Assembly (NCBI RefSeq): GCF_947495315.1
Contig: NZ_CANLYD010000009.1
Location: forward strand, 124,001-188,000
Direction: 5' to 3'
From: an uncultured Aquimarina sp.
GTDB lineage: Bacteria > Bacteroidota > Bacteroidia > Flavobacteriales > Flavobacteriaceae
DNA length: 64,000 nt
The notes under the pieces: generated by a model
What the model was told of the DNA's origin: nothing
What the model saw: only the letters and a program-made list of their open reading frames with translations
Database searches by the model: none
Part shown: positions 17,752 through 27,224 of the stretch, one piece after another
Layout: each line of letters opens with the position of its first letter
How positions within the stretch are numbered: position 1 is the first letter of the stretch
Translations under genes and position numbers: made by a program

Positions 17752-18807
17752 TTGAGCAAAAAAGTACTTGTAGCGCCACTTAATTGGGGATTGGGTCATG
17801 CGACTCGTTGTATTCCAATAATAAATGCCTTGATTGATGAAGGTTTAGAGCCTGTTATAGCTTCGGATGGAGCGGCACTTGCTTTATTAAAAAAGGAATT
17901 TCCTGATTTAAAATCAGAAGAAATTCCTTCCTATAACATAGAGTATTCCAAAAAAGCTAGCAATTTTAAGTTTAAAATGCTCTTAAACAGTCCTAAAATA
18001 GCACACGCTATTACTACTGAAAAAAAAGTGACAAAACGTATTATAGAGTCTGATGATTTTTATGGTATTATCTCTGATAACAGAATGGGAGTCAGACACA
18101 AAAGCGTACCTTCTGTATTCATTACACATCAGCTCACGGTTCTTAGTGGTAAAACAACCTCGATTAGCACAAAAATTCATAACAAATACATCAAGAAATT
18201 TGATGTCTGCTGGGTACCGGATATGGCTGATGACCCCAGTCTAAGCGGTGAACTTGGGCATCCCAAAAGAAGCAATATTCCTGTTACGTATCTTGGACCT
18301 TTAAGCAGGTTTACCTATCAAAATTTACCAAAAAAGTATGATATCATGGTATTGTTATCCGGTCCAGAACCGCAGCGATCTTTATTAGAGCAAAAGTTAT
18401 TTCAAGAATTCGAGCGTAGCGATAAAAAAATAGTTTTTGTTAGAGGTATTATTGAGGAAAATCAGAAGACTTACATTAAAAATAATATTACTATACACAA
18501 CTACCTAACTGGTTTAACATTGCAAAATACAATTAACAGCAGTAACATAATCATTTCGAGATCGGGATACACTACAGTTATGGATCTAGCTAAATTGAAG
18601 AAAAGAGCATTTTTCATACCAACTCCTGGACAATTTGAGCAAGAATATCTCGCTGAACGCCTTACTTCGAATAAGCTTGTTCCTAGCTGTAAACAAAATG
18701 AATTTACGCTGAAAAAGTTATACGATCTAAATGCTTACAAAGGATTAAGTAGTTTTAGTACCGACATCGACTACGGGGAACTTTTTCACTTTTTCCAAAG
18801 TAAATGA
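17752..18807 (+). CDS. MurG-like glycosyltransferase
   Basis: 351 residues of the GT-B type: N-terminal WGLGHATRCIPIINAL (the glycine-rich loop common to MurG-like enzymes) and a C-terminal donor-binding region SSNIIISRSGYTTVMDL. Related to proteins annotated as UDP-glycosyltransferases of unknown acceptor. The start is TTG at 17752; no in-frame ATG occurs before the conserved motif. Its last 63 bp overlap the convergent histidine kinase gene. Confidence 0.78.
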   Translation: MSKKVLVAPLNWGLGHATRCIPIINALIDEGLEPVIASDGAALALLKKEFPDLKSEEIPSYNIEYSKKASNFKFKMLLNSPKIAHAITTEKKVTKRIIESDDFYGIISDNRMGVRHKSVPSVFITHQLTVLSGKTTSISTKIHNKYIKKFDVCWVPDMADDPSLSGELGHPKRSNIPVTYLGPLSRFTYQNLPKKYDIMVLLSGPEPQRSLLEQKLFQEFERSDKKIVFVRGIIEENQKTYIKNNITIHNYLTGLTLQNTINSSNIIISRSGYTTVMDLAKLKKRAFFIPTPGQFEQEYLAERLTSNKLVPSCKQNEFTLKKLYDLNAYKGLSSFSTDIDYGELFHFFQSK

Positions 18808-19824
18808 AAATTCACTTCCTATTCGATAATCACTTTCGACATAGATACGTTCGTGGTGTGCTTCAATAATATGCTTAACAATAGCTAATCCAAGTCCGGA
18901 ACCTCCTTCTTTACGTGATCCACTTTTGTCAACTCTATAAAAACGTTCGAATAATCTAGGGATATGTGCTTGTGCAATACCTTCTCCATTATCAGTAACT
19001 CTAACAATGACCTTATTTCGAATTAAATTCTCTATACTAACCTCTGTGGTACCATCTTCTTTTCCGTACTTAATAGAATTAACTATCAAGTTAGATAATA
19101 CTTGCTGAATTCTCTCTTTATCTGCGTGGACAATAACAGGTTCCTGATAGTTCATATCAAAAGTTAGCGCTATATTCTTTTTTGACGCTTTCATTTCGAA
19201 TAAATCAAAGACACTCTGTACCAGTTCTATAATATCAAAATTGGTGTAATTTAGATTCAGATCACCTACTTCTAGTTTAGTAATCATGTCAAGATCTTTA
19301 ACTATATAAATAAGACGCTCTACTCCCTTATTGGCTCGATTAAGATATTTATCAAGAATTGCAGGGTCGTCCATTGCCCCGTCCAGAAGTGTTAATATAT
19401 ATCCTTGTACCGTAAACAATGGTGTTTTTAACTCATGAGAAACATTTCCCATAAATTCTTTACGATAATCTTCTCTGATTTTTAAGGTTTCTATTTCAGT
19501 CTTTCGTTTCTGTGCAAATTTTTCAACTTCCTTAATCAAAGTTTTCATATCTGTAGTCACAGGACTTTCTCCGACAGTATCAACATCCAACATTTCGATA
19601 TCGTCATAGATTTTTCGAACTCGGCGATAAATAAATTTTTGAACCCTGTATTGTATAATCAAAAAACAGCTTGCATAACAGATAATTAAAAAAAATGCTA
19701 CGAATAGAAAATTGAATTGACCTTGAACGTACAAAAAAACGCTCATTAAGAGCGTTAGTAATAATGTTATGTATAAAGACGACAGGTAAGCAAACCTATA
19801 CGATCTCTTAAAATTTTCTGCCAT
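18745..19824 (-). CDS. phoR: PhoR-like sensor histidine kinase
   Basis: 359 residues: two membrane helices (about 12-34 and 36-58) with almost no periplasmic loop, a short linker, then the dimerisation domain with His130 in GNVSHELKTPLF and the ATPase with N box NLIVNSIKYG, DNGEGIA and GGSGLGLAIVKH. The tiny periplasmic part fits a PhoR that senses through transporter contact rather than a ligand domain. It lies 1 bp after the PhoB-like regulator, with the PiT phosphate transporter next in line. Symbol rests on this context. Confidence 0.85.
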   Translation of the reverse strand: MAENFKRSYRFAYLSSLYITLLLTLLMSVFLYVQGQFNFLFVAFFLIICYASCFLIIQYRVQKFIYRRVRKIYDDIEMLDVDTVGESPVTTDMKTLIKEVEKFAQKRKTEIETLKIREDYRKEFMGNVSHELKTPLFTVQGYILTLLDGAMDDPAILDKYLNRANKGVERLIYIVKDLDMITKLEVGDLNLNYTNFDIIELVQSVFDLFEMKASKKNIALTFDMNYQEPVIVHADKERIQQVLSNLIVNSIKYGKEDGTTEVSIENLIRNKVIVRVTDNGEGIAQAHIPRLFERFYRVDKSGSRKEGGSGLGLAIVKHIIEAHHERIYVESDYRIGSEFSFTLEKVKKFPVVDVGTKTT

Positions 19825-19825
19825 T

Positions 19826-20509
19826 TTATATTACAAACTTATAGCCGACTCCTTTGATGGTTTTGAAACTATCATCACCTAATTTTTCTCTTAGCTTTCG
19901 GATGTGCACATCAATGGTACGTCCACCAACAATAACTTCATTCCCCCAAACTTTGTCCAAGATATCTTCTCTTTTAAAGACCTTACCAGGCTTTGAGGCC
20001 AATAAAGATAATAATTCAAATTCTTTCCTAGGTAATATAATCTCTTTTTTATCCTTAATGATCTTATATTCATCCCTGTTAATAACAAGGTTTCCGATCT
20101 TTACTACATTATCAGATGAATCATCTTCTTTTAACCTACGAAGTAACGCTTTTACTTTACTTACCAATACTTTCGGACGAATGGGTTTTGTAATATAATC
20201 ATCCGCACCGGCATCAAAACCTGCTACTTGTGAGTAATCTTCTCCACGTGCGGTTAAAAAGGTGATAATTGTATTTTGTAAATCCGGTATTTTACGAATC
20301 TGTTCACAAGCTTCGATACCATCCATCTCCGGCATCATTACATCAAGTATGATCAAATGCGGGTTTTTCTTTTTAGCAATTTTAACAGCCTCGTTACCAT
20401 TCTCAGCTGTTAAGACATTATAGCCTTCTGCAGTTAGATTATAGCCTACAATTTCTAAAATATCCGGCTCATCATCTACTAGTAAAATCGTAATATCCTT
20501 TTTGTTCAT
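19826..20509 (-). CDS. phoB: PhoB-like OmpR-family response regulator
   Basis: 227 residues: receiver domain with acidic pocket DDE at 12-14, phospho-acceptor Asp56 (LDVMMPEMDG) and the KPIRPK loop, then an OmpR/PhoB winged helix ending GVGYKFVI. OmpR-family members bind direct repeats in 11-bp phase; such repeats lie just upstream of this gene (20594-20631) and of the neighbouring transporter and receptor genes, which supports a PhoB role and autoregulation. Confidence 0.88.
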   Translation of the reverse strand: MNKKDITILLVDDEPDILEIVGYNLTAEGYNVLTAENGNEAVKIAKKKNPHLIILDVMMPEMDGIEACEQIRKIPDLQNTIITFLTARGEDYSQVAGFDAGADDYITKPIRPKVLVSKVKALLRRLKEDDSSDNVVKIGNLVINRDEYKIIKDKKEIILPRKEFELLSLLASKPGKVFKREDILDKVWGNEVIVGGRTIDVHIRKLREKLGDDSFKTIKGVGYKFVI

Positions 20510-20593
20510 TTCTTTATTGAATTACATCACTAATCGTAAATATACTAGGATAAAATTAAGTATCGATAAACATTTATCCAGGAAACGATAAAC

Positions 20594-20631
20594 TAACACA
20601 AAGATTTCATAAGCATAACATTAAGTTAACT
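20594..20631 (-). promoter_or_regulatory. Pho-box-like array upstream of phoB
   Basis: Plus-strand half-sites TAACA at 20594, TAACA at 20616 and TAACT at 20627, with a weaker TTTCA at 20605, all in exact 11-bp phase. On the coding strand they read TGTTA, close to the E. coli PhoB half-site TGTCA with the same 11-bp repeat. Located 85-122 bp upstream of the regulator start. Confidence 0.55.
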
Positions 20632-20650
20632 TAATAAACTCATTTCGTGA

Positions 20651-23038
20651 TCAATCCTGATGATCCCTATAGGTAGTTAACAAATTCATGGTAGCTGTTA
20701 TGAGATCTTTTGTCTCCATGAGTAACCCGAAATAAAGTGTCGTATTTTTAGGACTACTTTCTTCTGTTCTGGTTCGTTCTACTTGTTTATTAATTTTGTC
20801 ATTTACTAAGGTAAACAATTTTTGTTTTTCTTCTATGATACCATTAAGACCACCAAACTCTCTACTATCAAAAATATCTTTAATACTAATAAAAAATTCT
20901 TGCAATTCATCCTCAATCTCCTTAAGATCTTTAATCTGATTAAATCTTAATTTTTTATGATTATTGTTGACATGCTTATGACTAGTTTTAGAAATATACT
21001 CAAGTGACTGGGTAATATCCTCCAGGTAACCTAGAATAGAAATATAAAAACTACTTGCACCAACACTCGATTCGTCAAGGTTTTTGATAAAATAAAAAAT
21101 ACTATCTCTAAGTTCTTCTACTTCTGTTTCTAGTTTTGCAATTCCCTTTCTGCTCTTTTTAAGAGATGTTAGATCATATTTTGCCAAACTATCTATTGTA
21201 TTGCCATAAATTTTATTTCCTCTATTTACAAAAGATTTAATATTATCTGCACTTTCTTCAATAACCCCTTGTATTGAACTACTTTCTGATTTCTTAAGAC
21301 TATCCTCCGCTTTATTCGCTCTTGCCTTGTTACGATACTTAATCGTATTCCTAACCAATAAAAGTACTGCTACTAATAGCAGTACACCTGTCATGATCGG
21401 TTGATTAAAATTAATAAGGAAAGCAATAAGTGCCGCCGCCAAAAATGCACTTATAGCGGTAAAGAACCATCCTCCGATTACATTTAGAACTCCTGCTACT
21501 CGATACACTGCGCTCTCGGTTCCCCAAGCTCTATCTGCTAAAGATGTACCCATTGCAACCATAAAGGTTACATAGGTTGTTGATAACGGCAATTTCATAG
21601 AAGTTGCTATAGAAATTAAAACTCCAGCTACCATAAGATTAACTGCTGCTCGCACCATATCAAAAGCCGGCATATCTTCCTTTCTCGTAGTAACAGGCAA
21701 TGCCTGTTCTTCAAACTGTTTATCAGAAAATTTCTTAAATGACTCCGGTGTAATAGAAGATATAACTTCAGAAATAAATACCGTTCCTCTTACGACACCT
21801 CTGGATAGAAAGTTAGGACGAAATTTTTCATCCCCATCTCCTTGACGTGATAAATCGATAGATGTCTTAACTACGTTTCTCGCTTTGGACGAAAACCATA
21901 GTGTTAAGACCATAATAAGTCCAGCGGCTAATAACAATAAAGTTGGTGTCTCTGCCTTACCACTTAGCGAAGTCATGAGATATTCGTTTGCAGGAATCCC
22001 AGAATCATTCCACATTTGGTATCCTTCCCAAGCAGCTATCGGAACTCCGATAAAGTTTACTAAGTCATTTCCGGCAAAGGCTAATGCCAAAGCAAAAGTT
22101 CCTACAATAATAATGAGTTTATAAATATTTGTTTTAAAAACACTCATAAATGCATAGGAAAGTAAAGATAATAGTCCAAAGCCCGCAGCAACAATTAATA
22201 AAACATTAGTCTCTAAAAACCCTCTTAAAGTAGTAGCGATTGTTCCAGCATCTGCATCAATCTTAAAGAGATCTTTCTTATCAGCAATCATTTCTTTGAC
22301 TGTTTCATAAGAACTTTCAAAATGAATATTAGCCCACTCTAAGAAACCTAATCCAGTATCATTTGTGAATGTATCAACAACTATTTTAGCATAATTAGTT
22401 CCCTTAATACCTTTAATAAAAATAAAATAAAGTATTGCAGTTAATGCAACCCCTCCAAATAACGCTCCTACCCATTTTGCTTTTTTTTCAAAATTAAATG
22501 ACAACAATAATCGTGATACATATTGTACAATTGCCCCAATAGAAAACGCAACAACTACAGAGAGCAATATCCCTGTAATGATTTCACCTGCTTTTTTGGT
22601 GTTAATATAATTTCCTAAATCTCCAAAAGAAAGGGATGAATCTGCCGCAATTTTAATCAAAGCAACGCATACAGCAGCTCCTAATAATTCGAATACAATA
22701 GAAACTGTAGTCGAAGTTGGCATACCAAGTGTATTAAAAAAATCAAGGAGTAATATATCTGTAATCATAACCGCCATGAAAATAATCATGATCTCATCAA
22801 AATAAAATTCACTAGGTACAAAAATCCCCTTACGAGCGACCTCCATTAATCCACTAGAAAAAATAGCCCCCGCAGCTATCCCTAAACTTGCAACTATCAT
22901 AATAGTTCTAAAGGATATCGCTTTAGAACCTATCGCTGAATTTAAAAAATTTACGGCATCATTACTGACTCCAACTACCAGATCTGCAATGGCTAACATA
23001 GCCAAAGCAATAATCATCAAAATATAAATGTCGTTCAT
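20651..23038 (-). CDS. PiT-type phosphate transporter with PhoU-like tail
   Basis: 795 residues. The N-terminal ~560 residues contain the two PiT repeats (GVSNDAVNFLNSAIGSKA and ALAFAGNDLVNFIGVPIAA), which use Na+ or H+ to import phosphate. The last ~220 residues are helical and charged, with coiled-coil character, like the PhoU-type domain (DUF47) that is normally a separate protein; fused forms occur in Bacteroidota. With phoBR just downstream this is probably both transporter and input to PhoR signalling. Confidence 0.9.
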   Translation of the reverse strand: MNDIYILMIIALAMLAIADLVVGVSNDAVNFLNSAIGSKAISFRTIMIVASLGIAAGAIFSSGLMEVARKGIFVPSEFYFDEIMIIFMAVMITDILLLDFFNTLGMPTSTTVSIVFELLGAAVCVALIKIAADSSLSFGDLGNYINTKKAGEIITGILLSVVVAFSIGAIVQYVSRLLLSFNFEKKAKWVGALFGGVALTAILYFIFIKGIKGTNYAKIVVDTFTNDTGLGFLEWANIHFESSYETVKEMIADKKDLFKIDADAGTIATTLRGFLETNVLLIVAAGFGLLSLLSYAFMSVFKTNIYKLIIIVGTFALALAFAGNDLVNFIGVPIAAWEGYQMWNDSGIPANEYLMTSLSGKAETPTLLLLAAGLIMVLTLWFSSKARNVVKTSIDLSRQGDGDEKFRPNFLSRGVVRGTVFISEVISSITPESFKKFSDKQFEEQALPVTTRKEDMPAFDMVRAAVNLMVAGVLISIATSMKLPLSTTYVTFMVAMGTSLADRAWGTESAVYRVAGVLNVIGGWFFTAISAFLAAALIAFLINFNQPIMTGVLLLVAVLLLVRNTIKYRNKARANKAEDSLKKSESSSIQGVIEESADNIKSFVNRGNKIYGNTIDSLAKYDLTSLKKSRKGIAKLETEVEELRDSIFYFIKNLDESSVGASSFYISILGYLEDITQSLEYISKTSHKHVNNNHKKLRFNQIKDLKEIEDELQEFFISIKDIFDSREFGGLNGIIEEKQKLFTLVNDKINKQVERTRTEESSPKNTTLYFGLLMETKDLITATMNLLTTYRDHQD

Positions 23039-23069
23039 ATTTTTCTTACAATCTTATAAAGCACAAAAA

Positions 23070-23107
23070 TGTTACTAAAAATCTACTCGTATGTTATTGA
23101 AATGTTA
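23070..23107 (-). promoter_or_regulatory. Pho-box-like array upstream of the PiT gene
   Basis: TGTTA half-sites at 23070, 23092 and 23103 (spacing 22 and 11 bp), 32-69 bp before the transporter start. On its coding strand they read TAACA, close to the Bacillus PhoP half-site TTAACA, also repeated every 11 bp. Confidence 0.55.
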
Positions 23108-23483
23108 TCTTTTTTAATGTAATCCAAAATCATTTAGCCCTAAATTATCATTAAAATCTTAATTACCTAATGATTAACATTATGTGATTTCCCGCTACAT
23201 TTATCATAATTTTTATAATTAGTTAATACGAGCAAAATTATATTAATATTTTCAGAATCCTTTTACAATCCCTAAATCATAGTATTTCCGCAAAGTTATG
23301 GGTTAACTAAATTTATAAAAGAGACTTGTAGTGATTAATACTTCTGTCTCGGACTTGATGATAACTGAGTTCGTATATTTTATAATTATTGATCTTTTTT
23401 TTGTCTTCAACTGTTTCACATGCAATAAAAACACATATTCATAACATCACAAGTTGCTTAAAATCAAATATTTATTGATTCAA

Positions 23484-23532
23484 TGTTAATTTAATGTTAC
23501 GTAAAGGTTGCTTAAAAGTAAAATTAATGTTA
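23484..23532 (+). promoter_or_regulatory. Pho-box-like array upstream of the small secreted protein
   Basis: TGTTA at 23484, 23495 and 23528: spacing 11 and 33 bp, all in one 11-bp phase. The first two lie just upstream of the -33 element of the promoter at 23508-23538, the usual place for a PhoB-type activator. Confidence 0.55.
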
Positions 23533-23538
23533 CATTTG
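23508..23538 (+). promoter_or_regulatory. full Bacteroidota promoter
   Basis: TTG at 23508-23510 and TACATTTG at 23531-23538 are separated by 20 bp, matching the -33/-7 pattern TTG-N19/20-TAnnTTTG. The -7 ends 40 bp before the start of the small secreted protein gene. Confidence 0.65.
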
Positions 23539-23578
23539 TAATGTAAATATTAAGAACACCCCCAATAAAACATATATT

Positions 23579-23941
23579 ATGAAAAATTTACTCTTAACAC
23601 TAGCAATCCTTTTTTCCGGAGTAATTATGGCACAAGAAGCAAAACCTACTTTCGAAAAGCAAGGTGATGCTATCAAAGGCACTTACTTTTACGAAAACGG
23701 CGAGGTACGTCAGCAAGGGTTTTATAATAAAGAAGGAAAACTTCACGGAGAATGGAAATCTTATGATGCAACTGGTAAGAAAATTGCTATGGGACAATAT
23801 ACTAATGGAGTTAAGACAGGAAAATGGTTTTTCTGGAGTAACGAAAAACTATCAGAAGTAAATTATACTGATAATAATATTGCTTCCGTAACCACTTGGT
23901 CTAACAAAAGCGATGTAGTTGTCAATTACAACGATAATTAA
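23579..23941 (+). CDS. secreted MORN/YwqK-like repeat protein
   Basis: 120 residues with a signal peptide ending at IMAQ. The mature part has three MORN-like repeats (GTYFYENGEVRQQGFYNKEGK, GEWKSYDATGKKIAMGQ, GKWFFWSNEKLSEV-type), as in the YwqK family. Function of such secreted flavobacterial proteins is unknown. Its promoter carries Pho-box-like repeats and it ends in a strong terminator, so it is a single-gene transcript probably responding to phosphate. Confidence 0.8.
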   Translation: MKNLLLTLAILFSGVIMAQEAKPTFEKQGDAIKGTYFYENGEVRQQGFYNKEGKLHGEWKSYDATGKKIAMGQYTNGVKTGKWFFWSNEKLSEVNYTDNNIASVTTWSNKSDVVVNYNDN

Positions 23942-23962
23942 ATTTGCTAAAATATTTCATAT

Positions 23963-23996
23963 AAAGCGTTCATAAATTTATGAACGCTTTTTTTTG
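23963..23996 (+). terminator. rho-independent terminator
   Basis: A 14-bp perfect stem AAAGCGTTCATAAA and its complement with essentially no loop at the DNA level (a few central pairs must open), followed by a T run. It ends the MORN-repeat gene. Confidence 0.85.
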
Positions 23997-24227
23997 TTTA
24001 AAAAACTTCAAACCTTATAAAGACTAAAACGCTATTTTTTCCAAACAGAATGTACAAATCTTGTCTTTGACCAAAACCACATTCATATATCACTTATCCT
24101 TAAAACGAAGCTCTTAACAATTAGGTAATCATCAAAAATTTTATGCTAAACCCTTACCTTTAAAGAACTTCACAAACAACAACTGACTGGTTTTTTTATA
24201 AAAATGTAAATCTTAGTCAAAAACAGA

Positions 24228-24304
24228 TAACAATTACATAACATTATAATCACTCTTATTTAATTTTTCAGTAACGCACAGGTAACAATAGCTAACGTTA
24301 TTTG
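24228..24304 (+). promoter_or_regulatory. Pho-box-like array and -7 region of the first TonB receptor
   Basis: Half-sites TAACA at 24228 and 24239, TAACG at 24272, TAACA at 24283 (spacings 11, 33, 11) and TAACG at 24293 (10). The sequence TTATTTG at 24298-24304, 20 bp before the start codon, is shared with the second receptor gene (29194-29200) and is taken as the -7. The remaining ~285 bp upstream (23997-24227) shows no other feature. Confidence 0.55.
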
Positions 24305-24324
24305 CACCGAATTTAGAACACGTT

Positions 24325-27180
24325 ATGAGAAAAATTGTAATTCTCTGTGCACTATTCGTTGTTGGAATAGTTAGTGCGCAGGAAACCGGCTCCATAGCTG
24401 GTACTTTGCTTGATAAAGAAGCAAATAATCAACCTTTACCTTTTGCCAATGTATTGATAAAAGGAACTAGTAAAGGAACAACCACTGATTTTGATGGATT
24501 GTATACCATCGAAAATTTAGACCCCGGAACATACGTTGTAGAATTTAGTTTTGTTGGATATGAAACACTTGAAAAAGAAGTTATCGTAAAACCAAATGAA
24601 ACTACTACTGTAAACGCATCAATTAGTGCTAGTGCAGCAGCCTTAGATGAAGTTGTTATCAAAACAACTAGTAGAAAAAAAGAAAGTGTGCAAGCACTTC
24701 TTTTAGACCAAAAAGGTGCTATAGTTCAGAAACAGAGCATTGGAGCCCAAGAACTTTCGAACAAAGGTGTGAGTAACGCTGCTGGAGCTGTTACTAAAAT
24801 TTCTGGAATCTCAAAACAAGAAGGAGGAGGTAATGTTTATGTTAGAGGTCTTGGAGATAGATATCTGAACACTACATTCAATGGTTTATCATTACCCGCA
24901 AATAATGTGGACAAGAAAAATATAGATCTTGGTCTCTTCTCATCTGATGTTATTCAGAACATCGGCGTAAGCAAAACATATGCTGCTAATTTTTATGGAG
25001 ATTTTGCAGCAGGTAATGTAGATATTATCGCCAAAGAACATGTCGGAAAAGCATATATTAATGTAGATCTAGGTAATACAATAAACACAGCTGCAATCGG
25101 AGAAAAGTTCGTAAAAAGTGAAGGAACGGGATTCTTTGGATTTTACAATAGATATAAAAATGATCCATTTGCTGTTGTACTATCTCACGGTATTGATCCT
25201 ATTTCATCAGAAGGACCGGTTGGACTTTCTGGATCAATTACAGCGGGAAAATCCTGGGAAATTGGTGAGGAATCAAAACTAAGCATCTTTGGAACCGCTT
25301 CTTTTGGAAGTAGTTATGAATACGCAAGAGGACAAGCGGCAAATGTTACTGCCGCAGAGAATCAAATATTTAGAGATGCTGAAAGCTTTGAATATAGCCG
25401 TACTACTACTGCAATGGCAAATATTGTATATAGTATTAATCCTGATCATAGAATAAAGTTTACTTCCTTATTCATTAATGATGCAACAGACGAGGTAGGT
25501 CGTTTTGGAATTGATGGGAAAGGATTTAATCGAAATACTATTGCAGATATTGACGACTTTGGTTTTTTTACACAGAATGTTCAATTCGAACAAGACATGA
25601 TTTATGTGAATCAACTATCTGGAGTTAGTAACATTAATGAAAAAATAAAAGTAGATTATGGAATTGGTTTTAATAGCGTTCTTGCTCGTCAACCAGATAG
25701 AAAACGTATCGCGGTAGAACAGTTTGACCTAGCATTAGATAATGACCCTAGTACAAATCCTGTTCTTTTCCGTAATGTCGATTTTGATAACCAACGCTAT
25801 TTCCAAAATATTGAAGACCAAGAATGGAACGGACGCATAAACGTAGCATACGAGCAATCAGAAAATTTGTCCTTCAATTTTGGATACAATGGACGTATAA
25901 AACAGCGGGATTTTGATAATCAACGTTTTGGATTAAGTATTCTTGAACCAAGAACAGAAGTTACCGATGTTAATGATTTCAATTCAATTTTTAATATTGA
26001 TAATTTGGGCGTTACCTATAATACAGTAGTGATAAATGCTTTAGATCCTTCAGCTGGATTAGGAAACACAAACCTTCCGGGGCTTCCAGAAAACACTTAT
26101 ACCGGAAACTTAGATATACACGCCGTATATGCTAATGCAATCTATAAATACGGAGAAAAGTGGACATTTGTTCCTGGATTGCGTGTAGAATCATTCAAAC
26201 AAAGCATTGAATACGATGTAATCAATCTTGCATTTAATAACCCTGGAAGTAATGAAGCTACAGAAACGTTCTTCTTACCAAGTTTAAATGTAAAATATGC
26301 ATTAAACGAGGATCAAAATTTACGTTTTTCTGTGAGTAGAACAGTTTCTAATCCAGAATTTAAAGAGGTTGCTCCATTTGTATATGAAAATGTAACTGAT
26401 CGTATCGGTGGTAATCCAGACCTATTAAATGATCCTGCATTCTCTTCTATTATCAATCTAGATTTAAAATACGAATGGTTCTTTAATAGAGGTCAGATAT
26501 TTTCTGTTGCTGCTTTTGCAAAACAAATTAATGACCCTGTAAACTTAGTATCTGCAAATGATGCTACAGGAACACAACGTTTCTTTAGAACAGGAGATAA
26601 AGCAGAAGTTTTTGGTATTGAATTAGAAGCGCGTAAAGCATTGTTATTAAATACTGAAGAAGAAAGTCTTCTTTCTGCAGGTCTAAACGTTACGTATACA
26701 GCTACAAAACAAGATTTAAAAACTGTTTCAGGAACCTTCAATACCAATTTTAATAGAGATTCTGATCAACTACAAGGTGCATCACCATTTTTGATCAATG
26801 CGGATGTAAGTTATACTCCAACTTTTGGAGATTATAAACCTGTAGCAAACTTAGTATTCTCTTATTTTTCTGATCGTATCGATGCATTAGGAGCAGGACA
26901 ATTAGGAAACATAGTTGAAAAAGGAGTACCGACATTAGATTTCGTTTGGAAAAACAAAGTACGTGACAACTTTGAAATTAACCTTAGTGTTAAAAACCTG
27001 TTGAACCCAACAATTGAAAGAGTTCGAGAAAATGCTACGATATCAGAAGATGTACTTACCACTTTAGGCATTCCATTTAGTAGAAATGCAAATAATGAAA
27101 TCAATCCAATAGATGAATTTGCGCTATCTAGTTATAAAAGAGGAGTAAATATCGGATTACAATTTAAATATACATTTTAA
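24325..27180 (+). CDS. TonB-dependent outer-membrane receptor, copy 1
   Basis: 951 residues: signal peptide to about residue 18 (VSAQ), a carboxypeptidase-regulatory-like beta domain (GSIAGTLLDKEANNQPLPFA to about residue 100), plug domain with VYVRGLGDRYLNTTFNG (about 170-190), and a 22-strand barrel ending in LQFKYTF. Imports a scarce solute with energy from TonB. It lacks a SusD partner; instead a surface lipoprotein gene follows at 44 bp. Context (phoBR, PiT, Pho-box-like array) suggests a phosphorus-containing substrate. N-terminal 250 residues are closely related to the second receptor at 29224. Confidence 0.9.
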   Translation: MRKIVILCALFVVGIVSAQETGSIAGTLLDKEANNQPLPFANVLIKGTSKGTTTDFDGLYTIENLDPGTYVVEFSFVGYETLEKEVIVKPNETTTVNASISASAAALDEVVIKTTSRKKESVQALLLDQKGAIVQKQSIGAQELSNKGVSNAAGAVTKISGISKQEGGGNVYVRGLGDRYLNTTFNGLSLPANNVDKKNIDLGLFSSDVIQNIGVSKTYAANFYGDFAAGNVDIIAKEHVGKAYINVDLGNTINTAAIGEKFVKSEGTGFFGFYNRYKNDPFAVVLSHGIDPISSEGPVGLSGSITAGKSWEIGEESKLSIFGTASFGSSYEYARGQAANVTAAENQIFRDAESFEYSRTTTAMANIVYSINPDHRIKFTSLFINDATDEVGRFGIDGKGFNRNTIADIDDFGFFTQNVQFEQDMIYVNQLSGVSNINEKIKVDYGIGFNSVLARQPDRKRIAVEQFDLALDNDPSTNPVLFRNVDFDNQRYFQNIEDQEWNGRINVAYEQSENLSFNFGYNGRIKQRDFDNQRFGLSILEPRTEVTDVNDFNSIFNIDNLGVTYNTVVINALDPSAGLGNTNLPGLPENTYTGNLDIHAVYANAIYKYGEKWTFVPGLRVESFKQSIEYDVINLAFNNPGSNEATETFFLPSLNVKYALNEDQNLRFSVSRTVSNPEFKEVAPFVYENVTDRIGGNPDLLNDPAFSSIINLDLKYEWFFNRGQIFSVAAFAKQINDPVNLVSANDATGTQRFFRTGDKAEVFGIELEARKALLLNTEEESLLSAGLNVTYTATKQDLKTVSGTFNTNFNRDSDQLQGASPFLINADVSYTPTFGDYKPVANLVFSYFSDRIDALGAGQLGNIVEKGVPTLDFVWKNKVRDNFEINLSVKNLLNPTIERVRENATISEDVLTTLGIPFSRNANNEINPIDEFALSSYKRGVNIGLQFKYTF

Positions 27181-27224
27181 CCCAATTAAAACGAACACGA
27201 ATACAATTAATTAAAATAAAAATC

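Larger units (their letters stand above)
23039..23578. other. 540-bp divergent intergenic region
   Basis: Holds the promoters of the PiT gene (minus) and the small secreted protein gene (plus), each with Pho-box-like half-sites. The middle part (about 23125-23460) is AT-rich and shows no open frame or RNA structure that I can support. Confidence 0.6.
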
